Under the pieces are notes generated by a model. That model saw nothing but the letters and a program-made list of their open reading frames with translations. It had not been told where the DNA came from and did not search any database. Shown here in pieces: positions 10,871 through 22,229 of a DNA stretch of 64,000 bases; position 1 is the first letter of the stretch; each line of letters starts with the position of its first letter. The stretch covers positions 145,866,001-145,930,000 of the forward strand of contig CM077670.1 of assembly GCA_039707655.1 (NCBI GenBank), read 5' to 3'. Made by a program: the position numbers and the translations under genes. This DNA is from Elymus sibiricus. Taxonomy: Eukaryota > Streptophyta > Magnoliopsida > Poales > Poaceae.

Positions 10871-11451
10871 ATAGTCCTTCCTACCGTAAGCCTCTGTGAC
10901 ATCCTGGTTACTCCTTATCCCCTCCCATTTGATCACTACTTCATGCCTAAGTTTGCAACAGCAAACTTCAGTCGACCCCTCCCATCAACCCACAGTAGGT
11001 TTCTTCGAGCCATCACTTCAGGGAGGTCCTACTTTGGAAGGACTATGCGCTAGACAAGGTTTTACTGGCTAGAGCGCACCGTGCGCGCCTGTGCACGCGG
11101 TGACCACGCGGCTGGGAAGCCATTGTTGTGCTCTGCCTGGCGTTTAGCTTCGGGCACTCCTCTGCTCGCCGTTTCCACGCGTCTCATAGTGTGCCAGCGC
11201 TTCGTGGCAGCCTTGCGCTCACTCTCCCCCATGGCCCCCTCCTCCTTCGCCCTCCTCGCGCCACGGCGACCGTGCCCGCGTGAGCACAGTGGCCGAGTGG
11301 CCGACCGGACACCGCACCGCCTGTGTCTGCACCTCCACTACCCCTCTCCCGTCGCCGTCCGAGCCAGTCCGCGTGCACACGCGTACGTGGGCGCGTCAGT
11401 ACATTCCCCTGAGTGTCGTGGCGGCATCCGGCGAAGGCATCGGCGCCGCGG

Positions 11452-11459
11452 ATATATAA
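11452..11459 (+). promoter_or_regulatory. TATA box of LARD A LTR
   Basis: ATATATAA in a very GC-rich setting, about 1.66 kb into the LTR. The matching site is present in both B LTRs (inverted, 16821-16828 and 24486-24493). Confidence 0.6.
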
Positions 11460-14400
11460 GGCCACCCCGAGCCCTCTCTACCTCACCCACCTCCTCTACT
11501 CCACCCCAGAACCCTCCCGAACCACTCGAACGAGCTCAAGGAGCTCTCTCTCCCTCGCATTGCAGCCGTGGCCGCCGTCGGCCTCGCCTTAAATCCGAGC
11601 CGCCCAAGCCTCCCCTCCCCTCATAGCCACCACCAGAGAGGCTCCCAGGCCTAGGTAGAGCTCCGGTGCATTGATTCCCCTCATCCAGTGGCCCGTGGCC
11701 GCGAGCCTGCTATTGCTCGTCCCCGCCGTCCGCCGCAGCCGATGCTCTGCTCAACCCCGACCTCTCCGGCAAGCGAGAGTGGTCCAGGCGGGTGCGGCTC
11801 GGCCCTTTGAGCACGCCGGTATGCCGCACGGCTTGAATGGTGGACCACAGCTCCGGCGGTCGTCGCCGGACTTCTCTGTCCCTGCGGCAGCCACGCGCGC
11901 GCGAAGAAGCGAGGAGGGAGAAGACCTGCCGCTGGGCCCCGGCTGTAAGTGACTCGGTGGCCGGGCCCAGCAGCTTAAGTGGAAACGGTTTCAGTGAAAT
12001 ACACTTTCGAATACTGAAAGCACACTCGGGCACATCTCAAGGGCAGAATACGCTTTCCCTTCGGCGAAAGCGTATTTTCCTAAAAGGCGCTATCAGTTTT
12101 TCAGTCCAGCGCCGAAAGTCCTAATTAGCGGACGTTCGTCCGTTAAGGCCAGAAGTGAACAGATTTTTATTCGATTTCTGCCTAACGAACGAACGGTTGT
12201 ATCTCGACAACCGTAACTCCGATTCAGGTGATTCCAAAACCCACGATCTCAGTTCGTCGAGCCCGTTCCGATGGTATCATTTTCATGAGCTTGTCACACT
12301 GTGAAAATGAGAATTTGCCATTGCCCTTAAAATAGCTCCGCCGAGAGGGAAACTTTTCCGGCGATTCTTTCCGCGAGTTCATCGCACCTCTCCCCGGTGA
12401 ATCCTTCACCCCCAGGCAAGCCACGACAGCCACTTGCATGATGGCCTTGCAGTAGCCATGGTTTTCACTTGAATATTTAAATAAATGTTTGCTCATTTAA
12501 TTATTTTGTGAATATTATATGCTTGTGAATCCATGCTCGTTCTTATGCCTTGCTCATTTGCATCTAGTAAGTTAAATGATTATTTGCTAGTATTATTATT
12601 ATCATGTTAGTTCTCGGATTTATTTTCCGATGCTAGTGACAACGATATGCTCATTTGAATAGTTAGGGTTTATTATGAAAATACTTGTTATATTCATGAT
12701 TGTCATTACGCCATGCTCATTTGCATCCCGTAGAATAAATGAGTTATCATTTTTGATGTAATGATGTTCAATGGTTATGTTGCCCATCCATGTTTATGTT
12801 GATATCTTGCTCTTATGCATTGTCATTTTACTGTGACTCAGCTCATCACCATTCAAGTGAACCTGACATTAATCGAACTTGAACAAATCTGTTGGCTGAG
12901 TCATGGTGCCACCGAATCGAGCTAACCAGTGCAACCACACTTGCCTTATGGGGGGGGCCTAATGTGGTCTATTGTCATGCCTCTCGCCGGTGCCTCCAAC
13001 TAGGGAAGGTTATGCGCGCGCACTACCCTGGTCAGGTAGGCGGCCATAAGCCTTGTGCCCGAGTTGTTTGCGCGCGGTTGTCCCTGTTTGGGACGAGTTT
13101 GTTTTGTTGGGCCATGACGGTGGCAGCCACGAAGGTGGCAGCCACGAAGGTGGCGGATGTCACGAGTTGACATCGGGGCGACCCAGGACATAGCCCAAAG
13201 GGGAGTTTGTCGGGAGTGGCCGGGAGAGTGTCTTGCAATAGACTGGTTTTATTGGAACGTCGTTGGTCCACCCGAATGGGAGCACGAGGCCATGAGTTCG
13301 TAGTGTGGGTACAGTGTACTAACCTCTGCAGAGTGTATAATCTATCGATAGCCGCGTCCTCGGTCATGGACACATTTTGTAGTAGGTCACACTATGGGTC
13401 AATAGAAATTATAATCTGAATAATAAACAACCCCGGTTCCATGAGAAAAGTAGTTGGTTTATCTTTTATGTGGTCATGCGATGATCACAGGAAGAGATCA
13501 AGCTCCGTGTGGTCATGTGATGATCATGATGGTATAGTTGATACCGAGCTTGGTTGATCCTGAGGTGATCGTGTGATGATCACAATGGTAAGTTTGTGGT
13601 TACGAGATCATCTCCAAGCAGAGTAAGTTGGTCCATGAGACCTTAAATGTCGAACCCCTTGCATGCTAGTGCTAGTGTCATCATGGTCATGTCATGAATT
13701 ATAGGTACCTGCCATGCTCATGTTGTTCTAGTAGTGTTGTATTCATCATTGATATTTAACCTGTAAATGCCATGCTGTTGTTTGTCTTGATTGCTTTGGT
13801 TGTTGTGAGCTTGCGAGTACATTCAAAGTACTCACCTGACGTGTCATGCCAGATTGCAGGTTATGCCGTGATTGATTGGTTGTTGAGGATCCCGAGGTGG
13901 TGCCCTCGGATGCGTCCCAGCCAGAGTCCCTGCGGAGTGGAGTCCATCACCGTTGTCGCTGTTCCACTGCTAGGAGTTATTCCGCTTCGAGTTGTCTCGC
14001 TGCTAGCATAGAGCTATCTGAGCGGGCGTAGTATCGCCGTGCCTTGTGGCACCCCGGCACAGAGGAACCGGAACACCCCGTATTCCAGCCCAGAGATCAA
14101 GTCTTCTGGAATACGGCACTGCTTGGCATAGAACAAATCAGCTCTTTATTACAAATAACACGAGTACAAAGGTTCTGAAGGCACTAAGGTTACAGGGACA
14201 CGGCGACACTTCGCCTGCTCAGATAGCTCTATGCTAGCAGCGAGACATCTCGAAGCGGAATAAACTCTAGCAGCGGAACAACGGTGACGGTGATGAACTC
14301 CACTCCACAGGGACTCTAGCTGGGACGTATCCTAGAGCACAACCTCGGGGTCCTCGACAAACAAGCAATCACGGCATCACCTGCAATCTGGCATGACACG

Positions 14401-14517
14401 CCAGGTGAGTACTTTGAATGTACTCGCAAGCTCACAGCAACCAAAGCAATCGAGACATACAACATCATGGCATTTACAGGTTTATCATCAAAGATGAACA
14501 CGATACTACTAGAACAA

Positions 14518-14570
14518 CATGAGCATGGCAACAACATGAGCTTGGCAACAACATGAGCATGGCAACAACA
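14518..14570 (-). repeat. 18-bp minisatellite x3 in left B LTR
   Basis: Units of the form CATGAGCATGGCAACAA occur three times. The partner LTR has five copies at 22138-22229, and LARD A has a single copy near 13713. Confidence 0.8.
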
Positions 14571-16820
14571 TATAATTCATGACATGAACAGGATGATACT
14601 AGCACTAGCATGCAAGGGGGTCGACGTTTAAGGTCTCATGGATCACCTTACTCTGCTCGAAGGTTATTTCGTAACCACAAACTTACCATCGTGATCATCA
14701 CTCGATCACCTCAGGATCAACCAAGCTCGGTATCAACTATACCATCGTGATCATCGTATGACCACACGGAGCTTGATCTCTACCTGTGATCATCGCATGA
14801 CCACATAAAGATCAACCAACTTCTTTCTAATGGAACTGGGGTTATTTATTATTCAAGTTATTATTTCTGTTGACCCATAGTGTGACCTACTACGAACTGT
14901 GTCCATGACCGAGGACGCGGCTATCGATAGATTATACACTCTGCAGAGGTTAGTACACTGTACCCACACCATGGAACTCATGGCCTCGTGCTCCCATTCG
15001 GGTGGACCAACGACATTCCGACAAAACCAGTCTATTGCATGACACTCTCCCGGCCTCTCCGACAAACTCCCCTTTGGGCTATGTCTTGGGTTATCCCGAT
15101 GTCAACATGTGACATCCGCCACCTCTGTGGCTGCCACCGTCGTGGCCAAACAAAACATCGTCCCAAACGGGGACCTCGGATCCATACAACTCGGGTACTC
15201 AAGGCTTATGGTAGCCTACCTGATCAGGGTAGCGCGCACCCATAACCTTCCCTAGTTGGAGGTTCCGGCGAGAGGCATGACAATAGACCGCATTAGGGCC
15301 TCCCCATCCAGGCAAGTGTGGTTGCACTGGTGAGCTCGATTCGGTGGCACCATGACTCAGCTAACAGATGTGTTCAAGTTCAATTAATGTCAGGTTCAAC
15401 TTGAATGGTGATGAGCTGAGTCACAATATTATAACATGATGAAATAACAATGCAGATGAGCATGATATCAATGCAACCATGGATGGGCAACATAACCATT
15501 TAACAACACAGCATCAACAATGATTAATCATTTAGTCTACGAGATGCAAATGAGCATGGCATAAAGATGATCACGAATATCACAAGTAAGTTCATAACCA
15601 ACCGATAACTACTCATATGAGCATATTATTATCAATAGCATCGGGAATGATTACAAGAATAAAACATGAGAATAATATCATTAACAATTAATCATATCAC
15701 TCACTAGATGAACATGGCATAAGCATAGACATGGATTCACAAGCATATTCGAAGCATTCACAAAATAATCAAATGAGCAAACAAATATTAAATATTCAAG
15801 TGGAAAACCATGGCTAGTGCAATGCCATCATCCAAGTGGCTGTTGTGGCTTGCCTGGGGGTGCAGAAACCACCGGGAAGAAGTGCGGAGATACTCGCGGA
15901 AAAATCACCGGAAAAGACTCCCTCTCGGAGGGGGCTGAATAAGGGCAGGGTAAAAATGGTCATTTTTAGAGTGTGACAACATTATGAAAATGGTACCATC
16001 GAACGGGCTCGACGAGCTGAGATCGTGGGCCTTGGAATCACCTGATTCGGAGTTGTGGGTGAAAAGTTACGGCCGTTCGTTCGATAGACAGAAAAACAAA
16101 TAAAAATTGAGTTTTTCTGTGGCTAACGGACGAACGTCCGCAATATAATCCTTTCGGCCGGCTGGGTTAAACAGAAAGCGTACTTTGCCGAATACGCTTT
16201 CAGAAAGTGAAAGCGCACTTTCTCCCGCAGCCGTGACAGAATACGCTTTTATTAAGCGAAAACGTATTCTGGTGAATACGTCTTCACTTAAACGTGCGCG
16301 GGCCCGGGGTCAACGGCTCCTCTGGCTGACGGGATGGGTGTGGGGCCCGCCCGCCATGTCAGCGTCTTCAACCCCTCTCCCGCCCGCGCTGCACACGAGA
16401 GACGCGCGCTTGTCGGCGCTTGCCCGGTGACTCGGGCCATCTCCGGCCGAGGTGTGGGCACTGGCGAGTTCAGGAGAGCGGGCCGCATCCGTCCCCGCGT
16501 AGCACGGACGCCGAGGAGGTATGGAGTGGCGGTGGCTTGAGCAGCGGCGGAAGAGGTCGTCGACCGGATTTGGGGGCGAGGCCAGAGCCGCTCCGGGGAC
16601 GAGACGAAAGGGTGGGGGTGCTCAGCGAGCTCCGGGTGATCTTCTAGGGGTGGTAGGAAGGAGAGAGGAGCTCAGGCTCGCCGGGATTTAGGCCGACCCG
16701 AGCGGCGGCCATGGTGGCAATGCTCGAGGAGGAGAGCCTCCAGAGCTCGGTTGACTGGTCGAAGGGGGCTAGGGAAGGGGAGTGAGGCTGCTGGTGAGGT
16801 CGGGGTTGCTCGGGGTGGGC

Positions 16821-16828
16821 TTATATAG
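16821..16828 (-). promoter_or_regulatory. TATA box of left B LTR
   Basis: TTATATAG on plus, CTATATAA in element sense. This is the 3' LTR, so it could drive RNA outward, leftward into LARD A. Confidence 0.5.
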
Positions 16829-17419
16829 CCACGGCGTTGATGCCATAGCCGGACGACGATGGGAGTGCGCGGACGATTCCTCTGGCGCGACCGCGTGCAC
16901 GTGCGCACGCGCGGAGAGGGAGAGAGGGCTAGGGGAGGTGTATTCGGTGCAAAGTTACCGCGGGGATGGACAGGACAAAGGCAAAGCGACGACGGCCGCG
17001 GGCATCCCGGGACGGCGTGCTCACCGGAGCGGAAAGAGGGGAGGGGGAGGGGTCCAGAGAGTACACGCGGACGCAGAAGAGTGGGGGCATTGCTGTGGAC
17101 ATGGTCCGGTGGCGGAAGCTCGACGTGTGGGCGGCGGAAGAGGCACCCGAAGTCCAGAGCACGCTTTCGGCGTGCCAGACCGTGTGGTCACCGCGTGCAC
17201 AGGCGCACGCGGTGCACTCTGGCCAATCAAACGATGTCTAGCGTGTTGTCTCTCTTAAGTGAGTCCTACCTGAGGTGATAGATCGAAGAAAACCACTGTG
17301 GATTGATGGGAGGGATCGACTGAACTTTGCTGTTGCAAACTTAAGCCTGAAGTAGTGATCAACTTAGAGAGGATAAGAGCTAACCAGGATGTCTCAGGGG
17401 TTTAGGGTAGGAAGGACTA

Positions 17420-18290
17420 CCATCCTGTGGATTTTGAAGGGATTTGGACCAAAGTTTAGCATAGTTGCTTTACAACTGCCAAATCTGGTCCAGAAGCTAG
17501 ATCAGAAAGTAGCACTCACATGGTTTCTTGGGTGGGGCTGATAATTGGGGGAGGATGATTATTTGGGCATATGAAGATACCATAAAAATTTCATCCCATT
17601 TGGATAAGTAAAAATGGTACTTCCTTCACAATGCTCCCCACTAGACAGAAACTTGGGGGAATTTTGCAGAGACAATGGCTTGGCAAAATAATGTGAGTTT
17701 TGGCATGCTCACATTATTTAAGGATATTTAGGTCCTGGATTAATTTCAGAATTTTTTAAGCAATAAAAATTATAGTTGCTTCACAAACTGAAATTGTGAC
17801 CAGAAACCAAGATTGGATGGTGTGCTCACATAGATTGTTGGATGGATATGAAATTTGGTGGACAGTCATGATTTGACCATATGGAGGATCTCCCAAAATT
17901 TTAACTCATTTGGATAAGCCTAGATAGTACTTCCTTCACAAAGCTTCTCTCTGGACAGAAACTTTGGAAATTTGCTGAGGAAGATTTACTAGGCAAATGA
18001 AGTTGAATTTTGGCATGTGACAATTATCTGGGTATGAGAGAGTGCCCAAACATTTTGAGGGCAATCAAGAAAATATAAATAGCACTTCCTTCACAAAGTG
18101 CCAATCTGGACAGAATAGGAAATGAATATTCCTGAATTATTTTTGAACTAGGCAAGGATGGATTTTGGCATATTTGTGGAAGATATGATCCAAATAATTT
18201 ATGAGAATTTTTTGGGAATTTTTTGGAAGGCAGAAATATAGGTTGCTTCACAACCTAGGGCAAATAGGGTTATTTCTTTAATAGAAAAAG
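17420..18290 (-). repeat. Six-unit ~155-bp repeat in left B LTR
   Basis: Inverted counterpart of the A array. CTTCACAA-type cores occur at about 17468, 17626, 17781, 17936, 18091 and 18248. The right LTR has the same array about 7.6 kb downstream (about 25080-25970). Confidence 0.72.
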
Positions 18291-19479
18291 GAATATTCCC
18301 AATAAATAAATATTGGGATTGGGCTAAGATGGAAATGACATGGCCTTGGGATAGATTTGAGAGTGAGAAGCCACTAGGAAGTGGCAGGAGAGAAGATCTT
18401 CCCAGGTTTCAAGACCACATAACCACGGAAAAAGAAATATCAAATAAAATTCTAACAAATCCAAAAGAAAAAGAAAGGGCCAAAAATCGGGGTGTTACAA
18501 ACCTACCCCCCTTACGATAAATCTCGTCCTCGAGATTTGGTTGCTCAGGGAACAAGTATGAATATACTGACTTAAGGAAACCGTTTCCAACTAGGGTATC
18601 CTTTTTCTTTCATATGATGTTCCCACTGAATTTCATCTAACTGACTGCCTTGCTCTGGGATGGTTTGCTTCACCGTATCCATATTCTGACAGGCCTTCCT
18701 TCATATGTTCATCCTTGCTCTGACTTCAATTCTTTTATGTCTGCTGCCTTGTCTGATATTATCATGACCGGGATTTCCATATGTCCAGGAGTGAGGTCCC
18801 TATTGACGTGACATTCTTATATCCAGCACTGATAGTATGAATGGAGTCGGGAACAAATTTTCTCGGTGGACATGAAACATTTATTCCTTGCATCGGGTTA
18901 CTAGAGTAGATGCATGTCCTCCGGGTTCAAAACAATGCTGAGAATCATAGGCGTTCTCTTGGCGGGATATGACTGCTAGAAGGTAGTTCTGAATTACCTT
19001 GGCTGGCTCCACTGTCTCGAATCCATACCGATGATTCGACTATCGCCTTGATATGAGGTCCTTCCAAACAGAGTAGGCCCCTTGGGTGTGTGTTCATGGT
19101 GACCAATACGGAATCAGACTGTCTTGTCTATTCGTACCATATTGTTCATGCAACAATTATCATTCCTGTATTGACGGTCCCACTCCTTCATTATTGTTCT
19201 CTTTTTCTGAAACTTTTGCTGAAAGAGCTTGGCCATAGATATCTTTAATTCTTCGTGTGACCATAGGTGTTGTCATGTACAATATTCCGGCAAACATAGT
19301 TTATCCTATGGCCGTGCAACACGCTTAATTGGCACGTTTATCATCTCTCAAGCTCTAACTGTAGGGCAATGATCATCCGAACCTTTGCATGAAATCAACA
19401 AATAAATCAGTAGCCACCAGAACGGTCTTTACAACTCAGATCTGGGACATTACTGAAATAACTCAACCATGACTCAAGA

Positions 19480-19725
19480 CGGCTGAAAAGCAGCTCAGAG
19501 CATGAGGCAGGGTTGATAAGAAGAATGTAGCAGTTCCCTAAGACGGCCGAAGAACAGCTCAGAGCATAGGGTCGCTGCTACAAAAAGAAACTCAACAGCT
19601 GTCGAGATGGCCGAAAAGCAGCTCAGAACAAGGGACAATTGTTGAAAAGAGAAATATAAAGGCGGCATCCACCCTGAATAGCCAAAAGCAGCTTAGAACA
19701 CAGGCGTGGTGCCGTTACCAGGAAA
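19480..19725 (-). repeat. ~65-bp array x4 in LARD B interior
   Basis: Inverted copy of the A array. Cores near GACGGCCGAAAAGCAGCTCA recur at about 19480, 19541, 19606 and 19678. GCAGCTCAGA-type cores are kept while the spacers vary. Confidence 0.7.
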
Positions 19726-20209
19726 AGGTAAGCAAGGGTTCATCATGACCATATACCAGGTTCACAGTTACTTGTATAGAGCTCACTGATGTGGTCAGTC
19801 ATTCATGATAGTGACAGATGTTAATGATATCACTTTGTCGGGTGTGAGGAAGCTGGCCTTGATATCCACTGTCAGGATTGTTGTCCCAACATTGTCTTGC
19901 TTCATAGTTTGTCAGACATTGCATCACACTGAGGTGTATAACTTGTTTTGTTTTTCTTACATACTCACGGATTTGTTGGATTCTCACCGTGCTGGTATCA
20001 TCATATGAGTGACTTGAATGACCTTGGCAGCATGTTCAGAATATATATGGAAGCATATGTACCTGAGCATTTGAGTCCCGAGGCAGACACTTGTGTCTTG
20101 ACTGATTCTTGCTTCTGACAAACTGTTGCGGACCTGATTCTTAAGATGCACTGCATATGCTGCCAACTCACTGTGTAATATCTTGTACCACTGTCGATGG
20201 CGTTTGTAG

Positions 20210-20545
20210 TGCCGTACTGACGAGGACTGAATAGCTTGTGTTGGAAGCCATCAAGAGTAGCGTGCTGAGGAAGACTGAATAGCTTATAGTCGAAGCTTTT
20301 GCCAGGGTAGCTTGCTGAAAAAGACTGAGTACCGTACCTCAGAAGCTTCTCCTCCTGGTTGCTTGCTGAGGAAGATTCGGTGCCTTATGCCAGAAGGTTT
20401 CTGCGGTGGCTTACCAAAGAAGACTAAGTATCTTACACTGGAATTCACCCACATATCGTACTGAGGTATATCGCGTAACCTTGCGTCGTAAGCTTCTCTG
20501 GTTGCGTGCGGAGGAAGACTGGGTTGCCATATATATATATCCTTG
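20210..20545 (-). repeat. ~48-bp array x7 in LARD B interior
   Basis: Inverted copy of the A array at 7794-8130, with GAAGACT and GAAGCTT cores at regular spacing. Confidence 0.65.
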
Positions 20546-21650
20546 ATATTCTTTTGACTAGAAATGTACTTTTGTCTTGCACACCAATTGTCTTCTAGCT
20601 GGTTCATTACGATTGTGATGGTTGCACACTAATGTAACCTTGTTGCTGATAGTCATTCCAGAACATCATTTGTATTCAAACCAGATATTCCCCATATAAT
20701 GCCGTCCACGGATAATTTCATACTGTTTAGCTGAGCTTCCAAATATTTGAATCCCTCACTGATTCTTCAAGTCCAGTGTCGGTTGATGAGCAACTTTCAT
20801 AAGGGGAAATAAGGTAACACCGAGGGCCCAAAGAAAGAATCCAAAAGAAACGACTAAAATAAGAGCACACACAGCATTAAGAGTACATACAAGCAACATC
20901 ATACTTCACAGCTATTCACCTCACTATGCATGCCTACTTAAGCACACAATTCTCGAGTGAACTACGGTACTACGATCTAATATGCTGTGGCGGTGTGCAC
21001 GAAAATGGATCAGCGTGTGGAGAGGTTGGTGTAAACAGAGCTACACTAAGCGCTGGCTCAGCACAGGTTGCATCTAGACGGGTTTAAGGAGGAGGACGGA
21101 CTCGGTGATCATGTAGCGGAACACAAATGTCACGGCCACATCATCATCAAGTGTACGGAAGGGAACCGTACTCGTCCAGGGAATGGGTGACAGAGTAGGA
21201 TAACGGTGGAAATCAGGGTTTGCTGGCATTACCCTTTTCTGATAGCAAAGACCAGTGAGGGTTGCCAAACAGCGGGTTGGATGGCAAGATCTGGGGTAGA
21301 AACGTGTCTACCACCGAAACGATAGGTGTGGCTGAAGAGAAAATATTGGTGTGATACCTGTGTATCAATCCTGCAAGTGATCGACACCACAAGGTACCTC
21401 GGCATCACTCCGCTGGGACAGAGATGACACCAAACACCAAAGAACACGTATGCAAAGCTGGAGGGTGCAAGTAGTGGATCGAAAACGATGCCACCTACAC
21501 TCACAAGATCAACCGTTAGAGACAATATAATAAGTCTATATGCATCCTATGCAGCAAACAAATGCAGCAATCAAGTGCAGCAAGCCGACTAGACTCTATA
21601 CTAACGGTTTCTAACACTCGCGCTGACTAGGGCGTCCTACAGCCAGACCT

Positions 21651-21662
21651 GCTCTGATACCA
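21651..21662 (-). other. Primer binding site of LARD B (tRNA-iMet type)
   Basis: Plus strand GCTCTGATACCA is TGGTATCAGAGC in element sense, five bases inside the 5' LTR. Confidence 0.85.
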
Positions 21663-22137
21663 AGCCTTGTGGCACCCCGGCTCAGAGGAACTGGAACACC
21701 CCGTATTCCAGCCCAGAGATCAAGTCTTCTGGAATACGGCACTGCTTGGCATAGAACAAATCAGCTCTTTATTACAAATAACACGAGTACAAAGGTTCTG
21801 AAGGCACTAAGGTTACAGGGGCACGGCGACACTTCGCCTGCTCAGATAGCTCTATGCTAGCAGCGAGATATCTCGAAGCGGAATAAACTCTAGCAGCGGA
21901 ACACCGGCGACGGTGATGAACTCCACTCCACAGGGACTCTGGCTGGGACGTATCCTAGAGCGCAACCTCGGGGTCCTCGACAAACAAGCAATCACGGCAT
22001 CACCTGCAATCTGGCATGACACGCCAGGTGAGTACTTTGAATGTACTCGCAAGCTCACAGCAACCAAAGCAATCAAGACATACAACATCATGGCATTTAC
22101 AGGTTTATCATCAAAGATGAACACGATACTACTAGAA

Positions 22138-22229
22138 CAACATGAGTATGGCAAGAACATGAGCTTGGCAACAACATGAGCCTGGCAACAACATGAGCTT
22201 GGCAACAACATGAGCATGGCAACAACATA
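22138..22229 (-). repeat. 18-bp minisatellite x5 in right B LTR
   Basis: Five units of the CATGAGCATGGCAACAA type, two more than in the left LTR of the same element. Confidence 0.8.

Larger units (their letters stand above)
4238..14044 (+). mobile_element. LARD copy A (Sukkula-like non-autonomous Gypsy)
   Basis: In plus orientation the order is: tail of the 5' LTR (4238-4510), tRNA-iMet-type primer binding site, non-coding interior (4511-9790), polypurine tract, and a 3' LTR (9791-14044) lacking its last ~151 bp. Removing solo LTR S and one duplication leaves an interior of about 3169 bp, against 3168 bp in copy B, so the interior length is fixed. No gag or pol motif is present. LTRs near 4.4 kb with a non-coding interior near 3.2 kb fit the LARD class described in barley (Sukkula). 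The family name is inferred from architecture, not alignment. Confidence 0.82.
9791..14044 (+). repeat. 3' LTR of LARD A, end missing
   Basis: The LTR starts TGTAACACCC and stops after CGCCGTGCCT, where the A 5' LTR continues TTGTAAC (4360). The last 151 bp are absent and B begins at the break. The LTR holds a 155-bp array (9985-10870), a GC-rich block with a TATA box (11.0-12.0 kb) and an AT-rich block. Open frames in the GC-rich block are not kept among the three LTR copies. Confidence 0.85.
14045..18499 (-). repeat. 3' LTR of LARD B
   Basis: 4455 bp, TGTGGCACC to GGTGTTACA on the plus strand. It carries the inverted 155-bp array (about 17420-18290), the GC-rich promoter block with TATA (16821-16828) and a three-copy 18-bp minisatellite (14518-14570). 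Confidence 0.9.
18500..21667 (-). other. Non-coding interior of LARD B
   Basis: 3168 bp, collinear with A's interior but without solo LTR S. It shows the empty ATCTT site near 21285, the polypurine tract next to 18500 (plus strand AACCTACCCCCCTTACG) and both tandem arrays. No gag, protease, RT or integrase motif is present in any frame. Confidence 0.8.

Noticed and set aside
11081..11626. A 181-codon plus-strand frame around the LARD TATA box.
   Set aside because: High GC and Pro/Arg-rich translation, not conserved in the two B LTRs.
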